24,932 bases of DNA from Oscillospiraceae bacterium (GCA_020025715.1 JAHHRQ010000025.1:1-24932), one strand, 5' to 3'; counted from the first letter of the stretch, positions 13,850-22,647 are shown. Made by a program: numbers and translations. The notes: a model not told the origin generated them from the sequence alone.

Positions 13850-15766
13850 TTATTTAAGTTCTTCCGCTTCCTGTAACCACAAAGTTGAAACGGCATCGGA
13901 GGGCATCTGCCAGTCACCTCTGGGTGAAAAGCTGATTGAACCGACCTTGGGACCGTCGGGCAGGCAGGAGCGCTTGAACTGCTGGTTAAAGAAGCGGCGC
14001 AGGAATGTTCTAAGCCACTTCAAAATTGTCTCTCTGCTGTACATGCCCCGGAACGCATATTCCGCAAGGTGGAACACTCTTGCAGGGCCCGCTCCGGTTT
14101 TCAGCATATGGTAAAGGAAGAAATCGTGAAGCTCATAAGGGCCTACAATATCCTCGGTTTTTTGTGCAATGTCTCCCTTATCTCCGGGGATAAGCTCGGG
14201 AGAAATGGGGGTATCAAGAATGTCTTTCAGCACCTCTGCTGCTTCCGGCAGGTGCTGTGCCTCATACTCTATTACAGGTCTGAGCAGAGTTTTGGGAACG
14301 GAGGCATTCACGCCGTACATGGACATGTGGTCGCCGTTATAGGTGGCCCAGCCCAGTGCAAGCTCGGAAAGGTCGCCGGTACCGACTACAATGCCGTTGC
14401 ACTTATTTGCCATATCCATAAGAACCTGTGTACGCTCTCTGGCCTGAGAGTTTTCAAAGGTCACATCCATATTGTCCTTGTCCTGTCCTATATCCTCAAA
14501 GTGGGCAAGAACGGACTTTGTAATATCAACGACCTTTAAATCAGCACCCAGAATTTCGCACAGCTTTTCCGCATTGCCTTTGGTGCGCTGGGTAGTTCCG
14601 AAGCAGGGCATGGTTACTGCAAGAATATCGCTCATGGGTCTGTTCAGCATTTTCATGCAGCGAACTGCTACCAGCAGCGCAAGAGTGCTGTCAAGGCCGC
14701 CGGATATACCCAGAACCAGCTTTTTGCAGTGGGTATGCTCAACTCTCCGCATAAGACCGTAGGACTGAATCTGTAAAATTTCCTCTACCCGCAGCTCCAG
14801 CTCTTCCCTGTCCTCAGGCACAAAGGGTTTAGGCATGTAATAGCGGGTAAGCTTTATATCCTGAATAGGCTGTGAGAAATAAACCCTGCGGCAGGGAGTG
14901 GTAACAGACTGGTCAAAGCTTGTATTTCTGTGGCGCTCGGCCTTAATCTTAAACAGGTCTATTTCCGTGGAAATCATTTCCTCATGGGAGAAGGGCAGCT
15001 TTTCAGCCAGCATCTTTCCCTTTTCGTAAATCATGCTGTGGCCGGAAAACACCATGTCCTGAGTGGATTCGCCCCAGCCGGCATTTGAATAAATATAACC
15101 GCAGACAAGTCTTGAAGATGCGGAGGAAACCAGCTTTCTTCTCACATCTGCTTTTCCGATAAGCTCGCTGGAGGCGGAAAGGTTTGCAATGACAGAAGCG
15201 CCGTCAAGGCAGAGATTGGTTGCAGGGGTGACAGGTGCCCAAAGGTCCTCGCAGATTTCAACTCCGAAGCTGAACGCATACATTTCCTTAGAGCAGAAAA
15301 TTATATTTCTGCCGAAAGCTACGCTTTCACCGAAAAGTTCTATATTTTCAGGGCCGTTATAATCCATGCCGGAGGTGAAACGGCGCTTTTCGGAAAACTC
15401 ACGGTAGTTAGGAAGAGAGGACTTGGGAACTACGCCCAGAATGTGACCGTCAAGGAGAACGGCGGCGCAGTTATAAAGCTTGTCCCCCGCTCTGAGGGGT
15501 AAACCAACAATAAGTATGGTGTACTTTCCTTTTGTGTAATCCCGCAGCTCTTTCAGTGCGTTTTTTGCCGCGTCAAGCAGCACCTCGGAATAAAAAAGGT
15601 CTCCGCAGCTATATGAAGTGAGGTGCAGTTCAGGCAAAACCAGAAGATTTGCGCCGATATTTATGGCTTTGTCATAACTTTCCATGGCGCTTTTAAGGTT
15701 GAAGCTGACATCCGCCACTCTAAGCGCCGGGCTTGCCGATGCGGCTTTAATAAATCCGTATTTCAA
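13850..15766 (-). CDS. nadE: Glutamine-dependent NAD+ synthetase
   Basis: Last step of NAD synthesis: ATP-dependent amidation of deamido-NAD with ammonia drawn from glutamine. The N-terminal nitrilase-type glutaminase domain has the triad Glu46 (PELHLTSYSCGD), Lys115 (VPKSSLPNYREF) and Cys172 (VEICEDLWAP). The C-terminal synthetase has the ATP pyrophosphatase loop SGGLDS (about 355-360). I start it at TTG 15764-15766, giving 638 residues and the usual N-terminus (M)KYGFIK. A GGAGGA site lies 8 nt upstream of it. The ATG at 15781 would put that site inside the gene. Its own consensus-like promoter is visible. The nicotinamidase-like fusion is the nearest other NAD-related gene, though it is transcribed convergently. 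Confidence 0.93.
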   Translation of the reverse strand: MKYGFIKAASASPALRVADVSFNLKSAMESYDKAINIGANLLVLPELHLTSYSCGDLFYSEVLLDAAKNALKELRDYTKGKYTILIVGLPLRAGDKLYNCAAVLLDGHILGVVPKSSLPNYREFSEKRRFTSGMDYNGPENIELFGESVAFGRNIIFCSKEMYAFSFGVEICEDLWAPVTPATNLCLDGASVIANLSASSELIGKADVRRKLVSSASSRLVCGYIYSNAGWGESTQDMVFSGHSMIYEKGKMLAEKLPFSHEEMISTEIDLFKIKAERHRNTSFDQSVTTPCRRVYFSQPIQDIKLTRYYMPKPFVPEDREELELRVEEILQIQSYGLMRRVEHTHCKKLVLGISGGLDSTLALLVAVRCMKMLNRPMSDILAVTMPCFGTTQRTKGNAEKLCEILGADLKVVDITKSVLAHFEDIGQDKDNMDVTFENSQARERTQVLMDMANKCNGIVVGTGDLSELALGWATYNGDHMSMYGVNASVPKTLLRPVIEYEAQHLPEAAEVLKDILDTPISPELIPGDKGDIAQKTEDIVGPYELHDFFLYHMLKTGAGPARVFHLAEYAFRGMYSRETILKWLRTFLRRFFNQQFKRSCLPDGPKVGSISFSPRGDWQMPSDAVSTLWLQEAEELK

Positions 15767-15801
15767 TGAACTATCCTCCATGATTTCTATTTACTCTTAA
15801 A

Positions 15802-15830
15802 ATGATAATACCCATCACCGCCGCTGTCAA
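15802..15830 (-). promoter_or_regulatory. nadE promoter
   Basis: On the minus strand a perfect TTGACA (15825-15830) and TATCAT (15802-15807, 5 of 6) are separated by exactly 17 bp. The expected start is about 30 nt ahead of the TTG codon. No NrtR or NiaR type dyad was evident. Confidence 0.8.
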
Positions 15831-16316
15831 CACACTTTTGCCGCACTGCGGAATTTTCTGTTGTTTCCCATTTTAAGTTGGATAATCGTCTCTCATGGAA
15901 TTGCTCTCTCAGCCCGTCAAAGTCCGTTATGGATAACTTTTCCGTTTTTCTGCAAATTCTATTCTTAGGTGCAGGCGGCGCAGATATGCCCATACAGTGT
16001 ATTAAGCTTGTTGCCACAGCTCCATGGACGGTTTTGCAGGCGGAAATATATGAGTATGCATATCTTCTTCTGGCAACCCTTGGATATACCGGTATTATTC
16101 TTTTATGTTCAGCCCTTATACATTCAAACTTCGCTGTGCTTTTACTCAGTCCGGTGAAAAAGCCGGGCCCCTTAATAATTTTAGCATTTTCTCTGAATTG
16201 CAGTAATAAGCTTCAAATATTGCGAAAAATAAAGAGGCATGTGATTTATGCTTTGAAAAATGGCATTTTAAGTTCTATTCCCCCTTAAATCTCGGATAGC
16301 CCATTTTTCCCGTTGC

Positions 16317-16345
16317 TTGACAAGTTTCACAAGCTTTATTATTAT
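16317..16345 (+). promoter_or_regulatory. Promoter of the permease-hydrolase operon
   Basis: A perfect TTGACA (16317-16322), a 17-bp spacer and TATTAT (16340-16345, 5 of 6). Transcription would begin about 30 nt before the permease ATG, which has an AAGGAG site. Confidence 0.8.
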
Positions 16346-16380
16346 AGTAGTTAATTCAAAGTTTAAATTAAGGAGTTATT

Positions 16381-17538
16381 ATGAAAAAGATAACAGGAGA
16401 GTCCAAACTCAGTTTCTTCGAAGCCACAAGCATTATCATAGGACACGGCGTAGGCTCCGGCATACTTTCAGTTCCTTTCCTCGCCTCCCGTAACAGTTTC
16501 CGTGAAGTTTTGTGGATAATCGCTTTCTGCTACATTTTTAATTTGGTGCTTCACCTTATAATTGCCGAGCTTTCATATAATAATGACGGTGCCCAGTTTA
16601 TAAGCTGCCTTGATGCAGAGCTGTTTTCAGGCAAAATCAAAAAGATTTTGACATGGCTCGCTTTCGGAATGCTGGGGCTTTCTGTTATATTTAATGTAAG
16701 CGCTTTTCTTACCGGCGCTGCCGCTGTTTTCCGCTCATGGTTCGGTCTGCCTGACTGGGCCGGTATGCTGATTTTCTATGTTATCGGTGCAGGCGTTGTG
16801 TTTATAGGCATGAAGCTTGTAGGTATATGCGAAAAGATTGCAGTCGGCTCCATGATCGGCGTTGTAGGTATTCTTTTTGTCGCCACCTTAATGTCTGATA
16901 TGAGTCCTCTGCCCACCGGCTGGCACGGTATAAATAACGCTCTGGCTCTTTACAGCATGATTGCTTTTTCTCTTTCTGCCGTAATGTCCACCCCTCAGGT
17001 TGTAAAAGGTCTTGAAGGTGATATTAAGAAAATCCGCGGCTCCATTGCCGCCGGTCTTGCAATAAACGCAGGCCTTATCCTGCTCATTACCACCATGACT
17101 CTCCTCGGTGCCGGAACGGCAATAAGCGAAGACGGTGCTCTGGTTGACCTTGCAAAGCACCTTGGCGGCTGGGTCAGCATTATAGGCTATATCTTCACCC
17201 TTCTTGCTCTTGCCACTTCCTTCTGGGCAAACACCCTTAACCTTCGTGACATAGTACACGAGCAGACCAAGTGGGGTCTTAAGCTCAGCTGGTTATGTGC
17301 CTCCATTCCCTGCCTTGCTATCGCATTCTTCGGCCTTCAGAGCTTTGTGGGCTTTACCCGCTTTGCAAGTGTAATTCAGGTTGTAACAGGTATAGGCATA
17401 ATCGTCGCCTACAACCTCTCCCGCAAGCGTGTGGGAACCTCCGAGCTTGTCGGGTCCTTAGGTAAACTTCCTTTCCAGATAATTGTAGCGCTCTGCACCC
17501 TGCTTGCCAGTGTCGGAGCAATGCTACCCGTAAAATAA
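16381..17538 (+). CDS. Amino acid permease-like transporter (APC superfamily)
   Basis: An integral membrane protein of 385 residues with roughly ten or eleven hydrophobic segments and short polar loops. The first segment has SFFEATSIIIGHGVGSGILSVPFLAS, the glycine-rich broken helix typical of APC-fold amino acid transporters. The overall look recalls the hydroxy/aromatic amino acid permease branch (tryptophan/tyrosine/serine type), which has about 400 residues. The substrate is not readable from sequence. It starts at an ATG with AAGGAG and is followed 13 bp later by a hydrolase, so the two may handle the same compound or simply be co-expressed. Confidence 0.85.
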   Translation: MKKITGESKLSFFEATSIIIGHGVGSGILSVPFLASRNSFREVLWIIAFCYIFNLVLHLIIAELSYNNDGAQFISCLDAELFSGKIKKILTWLAFGMLGLSVIFNVSAFLTGAAAVFRSWFGLPDWAGMLIFYVIGAGVVFIGMKLVGICEKIAVGSMIGVVGILFVATLMSDMSPLPTGWHGINNALALYSMIAFSLSAVMSTPQVVKGLEGDIKKIRGSIAAGLAINAGLILLITTMTLLGAGTAISEDGALVDLAKHLGGWVSIIGYIFTLLALATSFWANTLNLRDIVHEQTKWGLKLSWLCASIPCLAIAFFGLQSFVGFTRFASVIQVVTGIGIIVAYNLSRKRVGTSELVGSLGKLPFQIIVALCTLLASVGAMLPVK

Positions 17539-17551
17539 CGAGGTGAAAATC

Positions 17552-18466
17552 ATGAAAAAATCTACCAAAATCGCAATTCCTCTTATAGCAGGTGTTGGCG
17601 CTGCGGCTCTGTTCACCGAGGAAATGTACAGACACATTTTCTGCCGCAACGGTTCCAAAATTCTCTCCCTGCTCACCGACTCCAAAGGTCACGAGACACC
17701 TTATTACCAGTACAAGGAAGAAGCTATTGAAAAATTCAAAGCTGTTCCCTGCGAAAAGTACACCATAAATTCTCAGCGCGGTGAAAAGCTCAGCGGATTT
17801 TACTATCCCAACGGCGCAAACGGCAAAAAGATTGTCTTTATAATCCACGGCTACCGCTCCGAGCATATCGACACCGCCTGCACCTTCTACGACTACTACA
17901 AGAGCCGCGGCATTGACATGTTCTGCTGCGACCATACCGCTCACGGTGAGAGCGGCGGCAACTTCATCGGCCTTGACTACTTTGAGTCTCAGGACTGCCT
18001 GAGCTGGGTACACTGGCTTATTAACAAGTTCGGTCCCGACACCGAAATTATTCTTCACGGCTTCTCCATGGGCGGCGCCACTGTTCTCCAGATGAGCAGC
18101 CACTGCCCCGACAATGTTAAGTTCATTGTTTCCGACAGCGGCTACATGAACCCCGAGACCTCAATCAAGCGTCAGTCCGGAATTATGTATCAGCCTATGA
18201 GACTTATTAACAAGGCTGTTGCAGGCTATGACCTTAAGGACATTGATGTTACAAAGAGCCTTGAAAAATCCACAAAGCCTATTCTCTTTGTTCACGGCTA
18301 CGAGGACAGACTGGTTCCCTTTGAGGCAGGCCAGTATCTTTACAGCAACTACGAGGGCGAAAAGGACTGCCTGTTCTGTGAAAACACAAGACATGTGGAA
18401 AGTATTTACACTCACCCTGAGGAATACGCCGAGAAGCTTGACAGCTTTATCGAAAAGTACATGTAA
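17552..18466 (+). CDS. Alpha/beta hydrolase with N-terminal membrane segment
   Basis: A serine hydrolase of 304 residues. The nucleophile elbow is GFSMGG (Ser172), with the acid Asp252 (HGYEDRLVPF) and the base His281 (TRHVES) in order. The oxyanion-hole motif is HGYRSEH (99-105). Residues about 6-21 are hydrophobic after a positive N-terminus, indicating a signal anchor or uncleaved signal, so the catalytic domain may face outward. The family includes many esterases and peptidases; the substrate is unknown. I use the ATG at 17552, because the in-frame GTG nine bases upstream is part of the GAGGTG ribosome site. A strong terminator follows. Confidence 0.88.
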   Translation: MKKSTKIAIPLIAGVGAAALFTEEMYRHIFCRNGSKILSLLTDSKGHETPYYQYKEEAIEKFKAVPCEKYTINSQRGEKLSGFYYPNGANGKKIVFIIHGYRSEHIDTACTFYDYYKSRGIDMFCCDHTAHGESGGNFIGLDYFESQDCLSWVHWLINKFGPDTEIILHGFSMGGATVLQMSSHCPDNVKFIVSDSGYMNPETSIKRQSGIMYQPMRLINKAVAGYDLKDIDVTKSLEKSTKPILFVHGYEDRLVPFEAGQYLYSNYEGEKDCLFCENTRHVESIYTHPEEYAEKLDSFIEKYM

Positions 18467-18475
18467 ATTAAATAC

Positions 18476-18507
18476 AAAAACGGCACGATTAAATCGTGCC
18501 GTTTTTT
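18476..18507. terminator. Bidirectional terminator between the hydrolase and phosphoesterase genes
   Basis: A 14-bp stem (18476-18489 with 18493-18506) with a 3-nt loop, flanked by A and T runs on the two sides. It serves the plus-strand hydrolase and also the convergent minus-strand phn operon, whose last gene ends at 18525. Confidence 0.9.
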
Positions 18508-18524
18508 AATGCTTAAATTCTTTT

Positions 18525-20048
18525 TTACTGAGGCAGAATTGTCATCTTGCCCGCCTTTTCCACATCCACTTTGGGATGGCGGTCGAAGAAGGCCAGAATT
18601 AGATCTGCCATTTCCGTGTCGTCCTCTTTTAATTTGGGACAGTCGCAGTAGCAGGAATAGCCGCCTGCACCGCTTGCACGGTAGCTGTTGAGACAGAGGG
18701 TAAATTTGTCATCGTTTTCCACATTTTTACCGTTAAACTTCAATTCTGCAAGACGGTTTCCCACAGGCTTACGAATATCAAAGACATATTCAATGCCTGC
18801 GTAATAGTCGTAGTTATAATGCTCAACCTTGGGCTTGAGGAAGGTTTCCGAAATTGCAATCTTTCCCTCGGCGTCCAGTTCAAAATATTCGGCGCTGCGC
18901 TCAAGTGCTGCCTTAAGCTTTGCACCTGTAATCTCCAGCACCACCATGGTGTTGGTGTAGGGGTATGCAGTCAGCACATCTCTGCGGCGCACCTTCTGTG
19001 GCAGACCGGAAATCTCATTTGCAAGGCTGGTGACGGAAATTTCCGCTCCTGTAGACTCCATCTGAACAGTATTAAAGAAGTCCGTAAGGGCACAGCCATT
19101 TGCCGCCATGCTCAAATGGTCGGAAGGCATAAGGGGTTTATTCATGTAGCCAACTACTGAGTCAAGCCACAGCTGTGCTCCCTCCTCCATATCACGGAAA
19201 CGTTCAAGAAGCTGCTGGGGGCAGGTGCCGCCGGCGGGAATTGTCTCGCCGTTGATTTTCTTTATACCGTTTCCTACTTCGGCGGTAATTGAAATAAACT
19301 CACGTCCGGAGTCGATAGGCTGAACAATATAAGTTCCGTTATAAGTCTGTCCGTGGACGGACATATGCTGGTGACCGGTAAGGAGAATATCAAAATCCAA
19401 CTCGTCGCAGATGCGGCAGGCAATGTTTTCGCTGCTTTGGCTGAGAACACGGCCTGTGGAAAGGTCACGCTCAAAGCCGCCGTGATATACGCATATTGTA
19501 ATATCAACCTTATCCCGCATATCATCCAGAGCCGCTTTTGCAGCTGCAAGGGGGTTTGTAATGCTGTCAGTCCCCAGATGCTCGGGACGCTCCCAGACGT
19601 TTACATAGTCGGTAACTATTCCGGCAATACCAACTTTAAGTCCGTTTTCCAGAGTGTGCAGCTGCCATGGGAAGCGGGTTTTACCCTCTGCTGTTTTAAT
19701 GTTTTCGCATATGCAGCGGGCATTAAGGGTCCCAAGATAGGACTCTAAATAGTCCATGCCGAAGTTGAAATCATGGTTTCCCAGAGTCACATAATCGTAA
19801 CCGCAGGAATTCATAATTTCCGCAAAGGGCTTTGCTGTACCTATTGTATCATGCTGGTAAGCACCCAGAGGAGAGCCTTGGAGCAGGTCTCCTCCGTCAA
19901 TTATCAAAGTGTTTCCGTCCTTTTCAAAGTGGTTTACACACTTGAAAAGGCCTATATCCTGTTCGCCGGGTTCACGGTAGCTGGTGGGGTAGATGTATCC
20001 GTGAATGTCTGAGGTGAAATAGATACGAAGGGTCTTCACCTGTTCCAT
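18525..20048 (-). CDS. 5'-nucleotidase/2',3'-cyclic phosphodiesterase-family metallophosphatase, no signal peptide
   Basis: A two-domain phosphoesterase of 507 residues, UshA/CpdB type. The N-terminal calcineurin-like metal site shows DIHG (Asp14, His16), DGGDLLQGS, GNHDFNFG, a His in VYHGG and GHQH. The C-terminal 5'-nucleotidase domain begins near residue 300 and includes a late SYRASGAGGYSCY. Most relatives are exported or wall-bound; this one begins MEQVKTLRIYF with no signal peptide, so it probably acts in the cytoplasm. The ATG at 20046-20048 has AAGGGGG upstream; the longer frame has no such site. Its ribosome site overlaps the end of the second phnE, making it the last gene of the transporter operon. 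It may dephosphorylate the imported compound. The exact substrate is unknown. Confidence 0.88.
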   Translation of the reverse strand: MEQVKTLRIYFTSDIHGYIYPTSYREPGEQDIGLFKCVNHFEKDGNTLIIDGGDLLQGSPLGAYQHDTIGTAKPFAEIMNSCGYDYVTLGNHDFNFGMDYLESYLGTLNARCICENIKTAEGKTRFPWQLHTLENGLKVGIAGIVTDYVNVWERPEHLGTDSITNPLAAAKAALDDMRDKVDITICVYHGGFERDLSTGRVLSQSSENIACRICDELDFDILLTGHQHMSVHGQTYNGTYIVQPIDSGREFISITAEVGNGIKKINGETIPAGGTCPQQLLERFRDMEEGAQLWLDSVVGYMNKPLMPSDHLSMAANGCALTDFFNTVQMESTGAEISVTSLANEISGLPQKVRRRDVLTAYPYTNTMVVLEITGAKLKAALERSAEYFELDAEGKIAISETFLKPKVEHYNYDYYAGIEYVFDIRKPVGNRLAELKFNGKNVENDDKFTLCLNSYRASGAGGYSCYCDCPKLKEDDTEMADLILAFFDRHPKVDVEKAGKMTILPQ

Positions 20049-20053
20049 AACTA

Positions 20054-20863
20054 TTACCCCCTTGTAAGCTTTGAGCGAATCTTTGAAGAAATCCACTCTA
20101 TTATAAGCACCAGAATGATAAGTCCCAGAAGAATGGAGCCGACCTCATTCCAGCGATATGCGCTCATTGCAAATATCAGCGGTGCACCGATACCGCCTGC
20201 ACCTACAAGACCCAGAACGGTGGCATCTCTCAGGTTCATATCAAAGCGGTATATAAGAGTAGACATAAAATCAGGGAAAAGCTGGGGCAGAATACCGTAG
20301 CGGATTTTCTGAAAGGTGGTGCAGCCTGCTGCATCAAGGGATTCAAGAATACGCTTATCAAGGTCTTCAATGCTCTCAATGAACATCTTTGACACCATGC
20401 CGATAGAGCACAGAGACATGGTAAGCAGACCTGCAAAAGGTCCGGGGCCGGTAACTCTGATAAACATAAGGCCGTAGATAAATGCGGGGATAGTACGGAT
20501 TGCGGCAATAAGGGTACGGCCGATAAGTGCCAGCGGCTTTGGCATAATGTTAGATGCAGAGAGGAAGGACAGCGGTACGGAAATTACAGCACCCACTATC
20601 GTACCTAAAAATGCAATGCACATAGTCTCAAGCAGCAGATAAGGCACACCGGCTTTTGCGGTTGTAAAGAGCAGCTTGGGGTCCGGATGAAAGATACCGG
20701 AAATGATGTTTCCTGCAACCTGCAAGCCCTTGCCGGAATTATCGGTAATTTTAACTGTGGAGCTGGACCATACAAGAATACATACTACCACAAGAGTGAG
20801 CACAAGCTTCAGTATCCATGTTTTAGGAGCATTCTCATAGGCCTTTTTAATCTTGTTTTCCAT
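20054..20863 (-). CDS. phnE: Phosphonate-type ABC transporter permease, second copy
   Basis: Inner membrane permease of 269 residues with about six hydrophobic segments. The cytoplasmic coupling loop is in ESLDAAGCTTFQKIRYGILPQLFPDF, and RFDMNLRDATVLGLVGAGGIG is the PhnE signature near the C-terminus. It carries a periplasm-type insert between its first and second helix (about residues 35-65). It differs from the first permease in sequence, so the pair likely forms a heterodimer. It begins 14 bp after the first permease, with AAAGGAGG upstream, and leads straight into the phosphoesterase gene. Confidence 0.9.
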   Translation of the reverse strand: MENKIKKAYENAPKTWILKLVLTLVVVCILVWSSSTVKITDNSGKGLQVAGNIISGIFHPDPKLLFTTAKAGVPYLLLETMCIAFLGTIVGAVISVPLSFLSASNIMPKPLALIGRTLIAAIRTIPAFIYGLMFIRVTGPGPFAGLLTMSLCSIGMVSKMFIESIEDLDKRILESLDAAGCTTFQKIRYGILPQLFPDFMSTLIYRFDMNLRDATVLGLVGAGGIGAPLIFAMSAYRWNEVGSILLGLIILVLIIEWISSKIRSKLTRG

Positions 20864-20876
20864 GTGAACGCCTCCT

Positions 20877-21698
20877 TTAGGTTAAATGCTTGCGGATCGT
20901 GTGGCTCAGCCACTCGATTGCAACAACGGTAATAAACAGAACAATAAGGATCATACCTACGCTGTCATATTCACGCCAGCCGATTTTTTCATTCATTATA
21001 AGTCCAAGGCCGCCGGCGCCCACATAGCCCAGAATAGATGCATAACGCACGTTACCTTCAAGGCAGAACAGGGAAACAGATATGTAAGTAGGCAGAACCT
21101 GAGGGAAAATAGCAGTTACAAAGGATTTGACACGGTTTGCACCCAGTGCTTCCATTGCCTGATAGGGGCCCATATCCACAGTTTCGATAAGCTCGAAAAG
21201 CTGCTTTCCTATGTAGGCAAAGGTAAAGACTGCTATTGCACAGGTACCTGCCATAGTGCCGAGGCCGAAGATGTAGGTTGCAATAAGAGCGCATACCAGA
21301 GTAGGCAGAGTACGAACAAGGCTGAGGAAAAGGCGGTCAACAAATACCACAACACGGTTAGATACAATGTTGCTTGCAGCGAGAACTGCAAAAGGAACCG
21401 CCAGAACAGCACCTACAAATGAGCCTAAAACAGACATTTTAATGGTATCCCACAGAGGCTGCCAGATTTTAGGCATGTAGCCTGTGTTAGGCGGGAACAT
21501 TGCTTTCAGGATGTCAAAAAACTTACTGCCGTTTCTGCCTAAGATAGCAAAGTTAAAGCCGGTAATATGTACGGAAATAATGGTGCAGACCAGAAGAATG
21601 AGGAGTACAAGAGGCAGTCTTGTAAACTTTTCCTCTACTACCTTGCCGTTTGGCAGGGTGTATTTTTTCGGTCTGAAGATACGGTCGTAGAGCTTCAT
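20877..21698 (-). CDS. phnE: Phosphonate-type ABC transporter permease, first copy
   Basis: Inner membrane permease of 273 residues. The coupling helix lies in QAMEALGANRVKSFVTAIFPQVLPTY and the PhnE signature in FCLEGNVRYASILGYVGAGGLG. It follows PhnC with an ATGA overlap, so translation is coupled, and GGAGGA lies inside the phnC end. With PhnC and the second PhnE it forms the membrane part of a phosphonate/phosphite/phosphate-ester importer. The ligand class comes from the family name and may not be the real substrate. Confidence 0.9.
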   Translation of the reverse strand: MKLYDRIFRPKKYTLPNGKVVEEKFTRLPLVLLILLVCTIISVHITGFNFAILGRNGSKFFDILKAMFPPNTGYMPKIWQPLWDTIKMSVLGSFVGAVLAVPFAVLAASNIVSNRVVVFVDRLFLSLVRTLPTLVCALIATYIFGLGTMAGTCAIAVFTFAYIGKQLFELIETVDMGPYQAMEALGANRVKSFVTAIFPQVLPTYISVSLFCLEGNVRYASILGYVGAGGLGLIMNEKIGWREYDSVGMILIVLFITVVAIEWLSHTIRKHLT

Positions 21699-22447
21699 TC
21701 CGCTTCCTCCATTGCCCCTCCGTAAATGGCGTCCAGAACTGACTGATCCACAGCGTCGGAAGGTCCGTCGTATACGATCTCACCGGCACGAATACCGATA
21801 ATACGGTCAGCGTACTCAAGAGCAAGCTCAACATGGTGTATATTAAGAAGAATGGAAATTCCCATTTCCTTATTTATACGCACAAAGTCCTCCATAACCT
21901 GCTTTGCGGTAACAGGGTCAAGAGCGGCAACAGGCTCGTCTGCCAGAATTATCTGGGGGTCCTGAGCCAGAGTTCTTGCAAGGGCAACACGCTGCTGCTG
22001 ACCGCCGGAGAGCTGGTCGGCTCTGATGTATGCCTTATCCAGAATACCCACTTTATCCAGAGATTCAAGAGCCTTTATCTTGTCATCCTTGCGGAAGGCA
22101 CCCAGAAGCACACGCCAGAAGGGCATTTCGGGCACACATGCGGAAAGCACGTTGCGAATAACGGTTGTACGGGACACAAGGTTGAAGGACTGGAAAACCA
22201 TACCAATACCACGGCGGAACTGTCTCAGGGTTTTGCCCTTAAGCTCGCTTACATTGGTACCGTTTACTGTAAGAGTTCCTTCGCTTATATCGTGCATACG
22301 GTTCACAGAACGCAGAAGGGTGGACTTTCCTGCACCGGAACGGCCTATAATCGCCACGAACTCACCGTCTTTAATGGTGAGGTTGACGTCTTTAAGCCCC
22401 ACAGTGCCGTTGGGATAAATCTTTGATACATGGTCGAACACGATCAT
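21695..22447 (-). CDS. phnC: Phosphonate-type ABC transporter ATP-binding protein
   Basis: ABC ATPase of 250 residues: Walker A GRSGAGKS (35-42), Q-loop in VFQSFNLV (about 86), signature LSGGQQQR (146-153), Walker B IILADEP with catalytic Glu171, and the switch histidine in LLNIHHVE. The insertion EMPFWRVLLGAF between Q-loop and signature is the usual PhnC feature. The ATG at 22445-22447 has GAGAGG 9 nt upstream. It is preceded by a 308-bp hairpin-rich gap after phnD, so its level may be set by partial read-through. Confidence 0.92.
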   Translation of the reverse strand: MIVFDHVSKIYPNGTVGLKDVNLTIKDGEFVAIIGRSGAGKSTLLRSVNRMHDISEGTLTVNGTNVSELKGKTLRQFRRGIGMVFQSFNLVSRTTVIRNVLSACVPEMPFWRVLLGAFRKDDKIKALESLDKVGILDKAYIRADQLSGGQQQRVALARTLAQDPQIILADEPVAALDPVTAKQVMEDFVRINKEMGISILLNIHHVELALEYADRIIGIRAGEIVYDGPSDAVDQSVLDAIYGGAMEEAE

Positions 22448-22647
22448 GGCTATTTGCCTCTCTTTCTTATAATCGGGGCGCTGGGCGCCCTAAACCGGCT
22501 TCTTGTAAAAAGCTTTCAAGCCTTTTGCAGCCTTCGCTACCGAGCAGCCGGAAAAACGAACTTCGTTTTCTCTATTTTCACATAAATACGCTGTTTTATA
22601 TGAAGATAGAAAAAACGCAGCCTCAGCCCAACAGCTCTCTACGTTTC

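Larger units (their letters stand above)
15767..16380. other. 614-bp gap with two divergent promoters and about 485 bp unexplained
   Basis: The nadE promoter lies at 15802-15830 and the permease promoter at 16317-16345. In the stretch between them I found no gene with a ribosome site. The longest open frame (136 codons, from 15878, plus) would start at TTG with no ribosome site and has no recognisable domain. A modest 6-bp hairpin (about 16150-16169) is present. I could not match T-box, TPP, glycine or SAM riboswitch landmarks. It could hold an unrecognised RNA, a decayed gene or only spacer. Confidence 0.5.

Noticed and set aside
15902..15915. CTGAGA on the minus strand, reminiscent of a TPP riboswitch core
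   Set aside because: The other conserved TPP segments are absent, and it lies upstream of the nadE promoter, not in its leader.
15787..16017. 76-codon minus-strand frame upstream of nadE
   Set aside because: It overlaps the nadE promoter, lacks a ribosome site and has no recognisable features.
15878..16288. 136-codon plus-strand frame in the nadE-permease gap, somewhat hydrophobic
   Set aside because: It begins at TTG without a ribosome site, no promoter is placed for it, and no family is recognisable. The region is kept as unexplained instead.
20048..20096. Longer start for the phosphoesterase at 20096
   Set aside because: It would overlap the end of phnE by about 40 bp without a ribosome site. 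The ATG at 20048 has AAGGGGG and fits the domain boundary.
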